Assembly: GCA_000727475.1 (NCBI GenBank)
Contig: KL647295.1
Span: 2,254,476 to 2,318,475 of the forward strand
From: Sarcocystis neurona
Taxonomy: Eukaryota; Apicomplexa; Conoidasida; Eucoccidiorida; Sarcocystidae
Direction: 5' to 3'
Length of the DNA: 64,000 bases
Under the pieces are notes generated by a model that searched no databases, was not told the DNA's origin, and worked only from the letters and a program-made list of their open reading frames with translations. Shown in pieces: positions 58,101 through 64,000 of this stretch (its first letter is position 1; each line of letters opens with the position of its first letter). Made by a program: the position numbers and the translations under genes.

Positions 58101-61100
58101 AAGCAGACGTATGTGCGTGCTACAGTTCTGACAGCATTCGTACATTTTCTGCTACGAAGTCGGTGTGTTCTTGTGGTTCGTCCCCTTCCGTGTCTCGCGT
58201 CTCTCTTCTCCCCACTTGGTCCCTCCACGTGCGTACGTTGCATGCAGGGGCGCTAGCTTTTGATGCGGCTGTGTAGATGAAGACCCCTGGAGGTGACGTG
58301 GAGCACTGTCGCAGGAAGTGTCTTTTTCTTCTGTTACTCCCTCTCCCTTTTCTCTTACATACCGCAACAACGTGCCGCTTGTTCGAAAGTAGCCTTACGC
58401 TGCGTCTGTTCTGTGTTGTCCTGCAGTTCTGCGAGTTGCTTAGTCCTCTTCAGTACCTTCTCTCTTCCTCGTGTTCAGCAGATGAGGCCACCGGTTCTTG
58501 GCCACATATCTGTCTGGCCTTCACTCTCGCTTTGTTCTTTTGCGTGTTTGCTTCGGCTTTTTGTGCGCCGCTTCCATATTTCGATTGCATTCATATTTGA
58601 AGGCGATCCCTCGTTTTTTCTTGTCTGTTCTTTCTTTTTGCTTGTTCCTCCTCCTGTCACCAGCAACACTAACAGATGTTGGTGTGTCGTCCTTTGCTAG
58701 ACATGAATTCTCTCATGTCTTCAGCATTTCCGCACAAGCCAAACTTTCCTACTTGAAGAGGAAAGCTGCTCCTTGTGGAGGCCGTGCCGCGTAGGTAGTT
58801 CCCTTCTGCTGCCTCAGCGGTTGCTGCCCTGCTGCTGATTTACTGTGCCGTCACGCAGCTGCTGCTGTACCTCTTTGAGATGCTGTCGCTGTTGCGAGGC
58901 TGTCTGGGTGCTGCAATTGCAGCCCCGCGCCGGCATTTTCTACTGCCGTTATACGTGCTGGTGCTGCTCTTTGCTGTGCCACACTGCTCTCTATTGCGCG
59001 GGTGATGCTTGTCGCTGGGCTGCTGCCTCTTTCTGCCGGTAGCGCTTCTCTCTATGCGGCGCTGCTCCGGCTTTCGTGGACGAAATTTTCCGTTTGGTGC
59101 GTGCTGTGCTGCCTGTGCGGCTATCGCTGCTGCTGCGTCATCTGCTGCTGTGTCATCTGCTGCTGTGTCATCTGGTGCAGTGCGTCGTTTCGAGCAGCGG
59201 CGGCAGCAGCGGAGAGAAATGCACGCTAGTAAAGAAGGGAAAGAAGATACCCCTGCTGCTACCGTTGTTAACAGCGCAGCGGCGGGGACACACGCGGCAG
59301 CGCCTGCTGCTGCCGCGACGTCGGGGGCTGCTGCAGGAAGTGCTGCCGCTGCAGGAACCCAACAAACTGCCACAGCTCTCCCTGCAGGTAACGGAAAACC
59401 ACGTGGGCGTGCAATCTGTACACGGACCGTAGTTCGCCTGATTAGCTGGCGCATGCTTGTGAATACTGGGGCAGTTGTGTACCAGAACATTTCTCTTCTA
59501 AGGCTGCCCGCCTCCTCAGACCGCGGACATCTCCATGAAAGGGTCGCCACTTTCTACGGGAGATGCAAGTATTCGATGACGTCAGCGCACGCCTAGTTGC
59601 AGCACATTCTACATGCGGAAAATACATACGGACGGACGCACAGCGAAGCACCCTTTTTACGTGGCAGATGATTCTTGCGCGTGCGTGTGTTCCTCTCGTC
59701 CGTCCCGCACACCCAAATATGCGAAGGCGTCATAGAACGAACGCGTCCTCCTTCACGAGTATGCGTAGAGAAAGGGTGTATGAGGATGCGAGGATATGTG
59801 CCTACTGTCTGTAAATCTCGGGTCAAGTGTGTATGGAGGCATACATGTATTCGTAAGTTCACGTATACACACGTGCAGCAGTGCGTAAATTCGTAGGATA
59901 GATTAGACATGTGTACTTGTACGTGGAAGTATCTATAAATATATGAATATGTGCGTACACTTTTTCACGTGTAACGGCTAAGTGCGGAAGCGTCTAGTTG
60001 CCTACAAAAGGACGCCCTGTGTGTTTGCATACGCTGTGCGGATTGGACTGCAGAGGCGAGCGATGCGGCTCCCGAGGGCAGCGCGCATCGGCCGCGTAGT
60101 CGATTTGAACGCATCAGTCCGCCTGCGGCAGCAGCAGCGCAGCAGCAGCAGCAGACGGCAGCTCCGGCGTCTGGCTTTCCTCCCACGACTGGTCTTTCTG
60201 CAGCAGCGCCACTTATGACCGGTGCTGGCTTCAACGCGGCTCTACAGCAAGCAGGTACTCCCCCTCTTCCTGTGTTCAGGCATACGTACGCCTCTTGGCC
60301 ATTTAAGTAGTAACTTCTTGTACCTAGACGACATAGGGAACTGACCACACGCTGCCTCCTTGCTTCACATGTACGTACACATGTGTGTCGAAGCATGTCT
60401 TAAAAGTACTCTGTGTGTGCGTGTGTGTCGTTTGGTAGGTGAACTGCCATATGTGCCCGTATATGCCCGTGCGTATATACAGCACGGGCTACACATACGC
60501 AGGGACACAAGTACATGTGTGCACATGTGTGTGCGACACGCGAAATCAAGGTTTGTGTTCACGCTTTCATGAAATGGCCTGCGTGCGTCTATGTCTTCGT
60601 GTATACAGAGTCGGGCTGCGTATCTTTTTGCCTCTTCTTTGAGGGGTGTGCGCCTAGGGGAGGATACCAACTTCCCGGTTTGTGTAAGCAGCACGCGCGC
60701 CCGTGAGGGCGCAGCAGTGACATTTGGTCAGAAGCAAAGCATGTACGGGTGGAGCAGCAGAAAACGTGTTAGAGTTGCTCCGCATCGAGTAGATAATCGT
60801 GACACCATGTGGCCAGCAGACGTGCAGCAGTGTTCCTCAGCGTCATCTTCTGTATCCGTGTACCCGCACGAGTTTGCGTACGTGCGAAATACAGGTGAGC
60901 GGCCTTGCTTGTTCACTGACACACCGGCGTCTCCGGCCAAGAGGGCAGCACGAGCATCGTCAGCCACCTGTGTAGCCACGTATGCGTGTCAGTACGCGAA
61001 GATCTACGAGCGCGTACGTACGTACGTCGCGCATATCGTTATATACGTGAATGGAGATGTGTGCGCACGGCAGCACAAACTTGCAGGGGCTAGACCAGCA

Positions 61101-62673
61101 GCAGCACCGATGACGCACAGACGGGGTGACCCCGAGAGGCGCAGAGCCTTCTGGTAGCAGCCGACACAATGTCCCCTTGCAGGGCACAGCAGGAACCCAT
61201 TTGCTTCTGTGATTCTTGGTTCTCCGGTGCCGCCGCGCCCGGGGAAACGGGTTTTCTTTGAGTGCCTATCGTTGTCTACGTGCATTCATGTGGCCAGTTC
61301 GCTGCATCGTTATTATTCGCATTGCTGCTGTAGTAGTAGCAGTAGTAGCAGTGTTACTGTGGTGGTGGCTATCGTTCTGAAGCGCCCATAACTACAGGAC
61401 CTAGAGTTCTTCTCTAAGTAATCCCTGCGAGACACACCCGTCGCCCGCGAGCCTTTCCCGTGATGTCTGTGACAGTTGTTTGATTCTGTCGCCACCTTGA
61501 GCCCGCCTATAACTAGAGATACCGCACCTGCGGGTCGGCCGCACAGGAGCGGAAGGTAGGCGAAGTGTAGGGATGCAGGTGTTTCCCTGTACTCGTATGT
61601 AAAGAGGAAGGGTGGAGATGAGTGACGAGCACTTCTTGTGGTGATTTTTGTAGAAGGGGTACTAAGGTCGATGATGGAGATGCGCATCCGAAGGACCGTC
61701 AGAGCGCCAGTATGTCGCGTAAATGTGGTAGAAGCGTGAGAAGTCAGCAGTGCGTTGCGCAGTTCCAAGGGGAGAGCCAGTCGCTGGGCGGGGTAGACCC
61801 ATAACGCATTATTAAGCGACAGCGCTGAGTACGCGCCGCGGCATAGCGAACCACGAGGAGAGCTGCCTTTGTGGGTCCGCTGACGTCACACGCGTCTGTG
61901 TCGGGTTGCGAATGCGTGCAGCATTTGAAGCGATGGCGAAGGCAGGAGCGATGGCATCAGTGGTGCAGCAGCAGTTGCAGCAGCGGCTGCTGTCTGTTCA
62001 TTCTGCGTTGGCGCAGCAGCAGCACTGTGCGTCGATTTCGAGTCGGGATGCGTCGTCTGCTGCCGCGCTGGCGGCTGCTGCAGCTGCTGCCGCAATGAGC
62101 TACCGCTCACAACAGCAGCCACCGTTGCAGCACCAGCCGCAGCAGGTGCAGCAGAACGGGCCGTCGGCGGTTGGAACGGGAAGCAATCACCAGCGGCCTT
62201 CAGGGCTTCCTGTAGTCTCACCACCACCTGCTGCTCATGCTGCGGCTGCACTGTGTGGAGGCACATCCTCGTCTTCAGCTGCCGCTGCCGGCTCCGTTTC
62301 CCTGCCGGGTGGTGCTGGGCTCGCTGCCTCTTGTGCCTCGAGGAGTGGCGATAGCTCAGGGGGCGTGGAGGAGGACAGCTTGAAGATCAAGAAAATCGAT
62401 AAATCGTCGATGCGACAGCATCAGGGGGAGTCAACTGCAGCGGCAGCCGCCGGTGCTGCAGCGCAACAGCAGCAGGGTCCCGAGCCCACGCACCGCCGCG
62501 AGACAGCTTCAGTAACGTCTTCAACCAGGTGGGGCGATTCGCGCGGCGAGTGCAGCACCAGCAGCAGCACAAATCTCACGCCTCGCGATGTGCGTTCTCT
62601 CTCGTCTGCGTACGCGTCGGTTAAAAAATCCACCACCAGCAGTAGCACCCAGAGCAGAAGAAAATTTGAATAG
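49156..62673 (+). CDS. HCNGP/SAP30BP-family nuclear protein, about seven exons
   Basis: Exons: 49156-49971, 54867-54926, 56042-56140, 57214 to about 57352, about 59181 to 59387, 60054-60254 and 61922-62673. With the tentative exon 4 donor (GTAGAC) and exon 5 acceptor the total is 2,274 bases (757 residues) in frame; the other junctions agree in phase. The N-terminus MSLVDYGFYSDEEEEEEE is typical of this family. The core spans exons 2-4: LPALPPGEAPKELL, then RTVERLRQLRARGITVNGNI, LDFKNPYLLEKIMKVFDID, SNYPVSVFDP. This matches the HCNGP-like pattern (pro-rich entry, FxNPxxYEK, IDxxxTNYPxxxFDP). A basic exon 5 and RSRFE in exon 6 match the family's later conserved part. Exon 7 is a 250-residue Gln/Ala/Ser extension. 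Human SAP30BP is a nuclear transcription and splicing cofactor; the role here is inferred. Confidence 0.82.
52690..52720 (+). repeat. TA microsatellite in intron 1 of the SAP30BP-like gene
   Basis: An alternating TA run with a GTATG edge. Similar runs occur at 52977-53000 and elsewhere in this 4.9-kb intron. Confidence 0.85.
53181..53294 (+). other. Possible unlisted in-frame exon in intron 1 of the SAP30BP-like gene
   Basis: A CAG acceptor (ends 53180) and a GTATAT donor (starts 53295) bound 114 bases, exactly 38 codons in phase 0, which would preserve the frame if included between exons 1 and 2. It codes non-repetitive sequence including WPGRDAVWVVRITRGGD. Conservation is unknown, and chance is possible in a 4.9-kb intron. 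Confidence 0.25.
53920..54060 (+). repeat. TA run plus a 44-bp tandem duplication
   Basis: A TA run (about 53921-53943) is followed by two copies of a unit beginning GACGCAGCACGTG (53955 and 53999). A further partial similarity near GAGGCGGTGACC is seen downstream. It lies in intron 1 of the SAP30BP-like gene. Confidence 0.6.
61318..61372 (+). repeat. GTA/GTG triplet repeat in the last intron of the SAP30BP-like gene
   Basis: GCTGCTGTAGTAGTAGCAG and related triplets form a short imperfect trinucleotide repeat, upstream of the exon 7 acceptor. Confidence 0.8.
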
Positions 62674-64000
62674 TCGTGGCAGCGTGCGTGGCCACGTGCA
62701 AGGGAACTAGAGGCGGTATCTGCTGTCCGTGTTTGTCTCTGCTTCCCTCCCATCTTCCGTCGTGGAGAGCACAAGGTGACGTTCCTGCCATCGTGGGCAA
62801 CGACGCAAGAGGAGACAGAACAAGACGGGTTCTCTGTTTTTTTTTCCGCTGCTTCTGCTTCTTTGCTCCTACGTAGCACACGTCAAGAGAGAGACCAGAC
62901 GCTGCGGCGTACGTAAGAGCCCGTGTAAGGAAAAACCGAAGATCCGCTCCTTTTCTCTCTTCTCATCTCCGGGCATCGTAGCAGTGGGCGTCTCACGCAG
63001 GAGATGAGGCGGCTGACACAGGCAGGGTGTTCCAGGTTTGGAAAAATAAAGTACTACAGGAGACAAGTGATAAGGGAACAGCGGAAATGGCAGCACTGGG
63101 ACAAAGTAGCGAGGATCACAGGAAGGCAGCAGAGGTGCAAATGCTGAGCAGACGAAGCCAACAGCATATACCGCACCGGGCAGCAGCAGAGGAAGCGACC
63201 GGTAAAAGTAGCACTGGGTAGCAGCGGAGATGACGAAAAATATAGGACCTGGATGCGGTTCTGTGAGGATGTGTGTGCTTGTGCATATTCTGCGTCGAAG
63301 ACGAGCGAAAAAGTAGGTGTGCTTTTTTGTTTGCTGCCTGTGAAGTGGCGGTGTGTAGATCAGGCCGGAGCATAGAGAGGCGCTGTGGAATAAGGGTGTA
63401 GGGGTCGTCGGATATGCTTGCGGGCAGCAGCACCAGATGAAAAGGACGCGGAAAAGCAGGGAGATCAGAGCGGTTTCTCAGGTCAAGTGTGGCCTCGACG
63501 ACGGCTGTCGATTCCTGCTGGCGGCCACCACGGCGGTATGTGTTGGCGGTGGTGGTCATTGTAATTTACCACAGATTGAAAGTGGGTGCAGGCCGGAAAA
63601 AGAAGCGCTGCTGCGACGTTGACATGCAGTACCGTGGCCGCTGTCACTGCTGTTGCCGCTGCTGCCGTCACTGCTGCGTCCAGTGCTATCTCCGTTACTG
63701 CTGCGGCTACTGCATAAGTTATCCTCGCGTGTGTTGCGATCCGAAGATGCCTCGGAACACGGCTAAGGCGCGTTTGCGGATGTCACGCTTCATTTTCTCA
63801 GGGTTCTGGAAACGTTCCTTTTGCTACAGGGAGTGGGTATACACGTTCGATAATCTTGAGGCACGCACTGATATGCCACGACGCCCACTACACATGTATA
63901 TATATATGTATATATATGTATACATATATATATGTATATATATATGTCGTACACACATACGTGGGTGGTTACGTACGGGAGCTCGTGAAATGTTGCAGGG
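62674..64000. other. 3' flank of the SAP30BP-like gene and right edge
   Basis: The first part should hold the 3' UTR. A CAG-rich open frame at 63027-63221 and antisense frames at 62869-63559 have no recognisable features. An Ala/Cys-coding GCTGCT/GTCACTGCT tract lies at 63640-63715. A plus-strand frame from ATG 63627 stays open to the window end, and the last bases (TTGCAG followed by GG) could be a splice acceptor of a gene continuing outside. Not assignable from this window. Confidence 0.4.
63894..63948 (+). repeat. TA/TATG microsatellite at the right edge
   Basis: TATATATATG units alternate with GTATACATATA. The run is largely self-complementary and resembles the intronic microsatellites elsewhere in the window. 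Confidence 0.9.

Overview
The window reads as nuclear DNA of a coccidian apicomplexan, most likely Eimeria (genus inferred from sequence style, no database used). Genes are split into short exons by long introns full of TG/CA and TATATA microsatellites. Coding regions carry very long CAG-type runs that read as Gln, Ala or Ser depending on frame and strand, as in the homopolymeric tracts known from Eimeria. Splice sites are ordinary GT..AG, and exon phases could be checked at nearly every junction.

Layout. 1-963: no supported gene. 964-15027 (minus): one very large or two adjacent coding blocks, mainly Gln/Ala/Ser-rich with scattered helical-repeat segments and a small C-terminal exon that resembles the second half of a RAP domain; probably an organellar RNA-binding protein of the HPR/RAP type. 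An in-frame TAG interrupts it at 10411-10413. 15028-20323: gene-poor, with degenerate tandem duplications, one coding-like orphan exon and one unidentified minus-strand ORF. 20324-38556 (plus): cytosolic glutaminyl-tRNA synthetase in 12 exons (1,009 codons), all phases consistent, with an apparent GST-like N-terminal region and a lysine-rich C-terminal tail. 38557-42651: repeat-poor, no convincing gene. 42652-43988 (plus): a three-exon, 79-residue TFB5/TTDA (TFIIH p8) homologue. 43989-49155: repeat-poor, no convincing gene. 49156-62673 (plus): a seven-exon HCNGP/SAP30BP-family gene with large low-complexity extensions. 62674-64000: downstream sequence with a frame still open at the right edge.

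The recognised genes are core information-processing genes (tRNA charging, TFIIH, splicing/transcription cofactor, probable organelle RNA metabolism). They show no operon-like or shared-pathway arrangement. I found no exotic defence, mobile or virus-like system. The most notable items are the tiny TFB5 gene in an apparent gene desert, a tandem duplication inside the GlnRS gene that copied the end of exon 9 with its splice donor, recurring 125-160 bp tandem duplications in introns and intergenic DNA, and the in-frame stop in the giant RAP-type gene.
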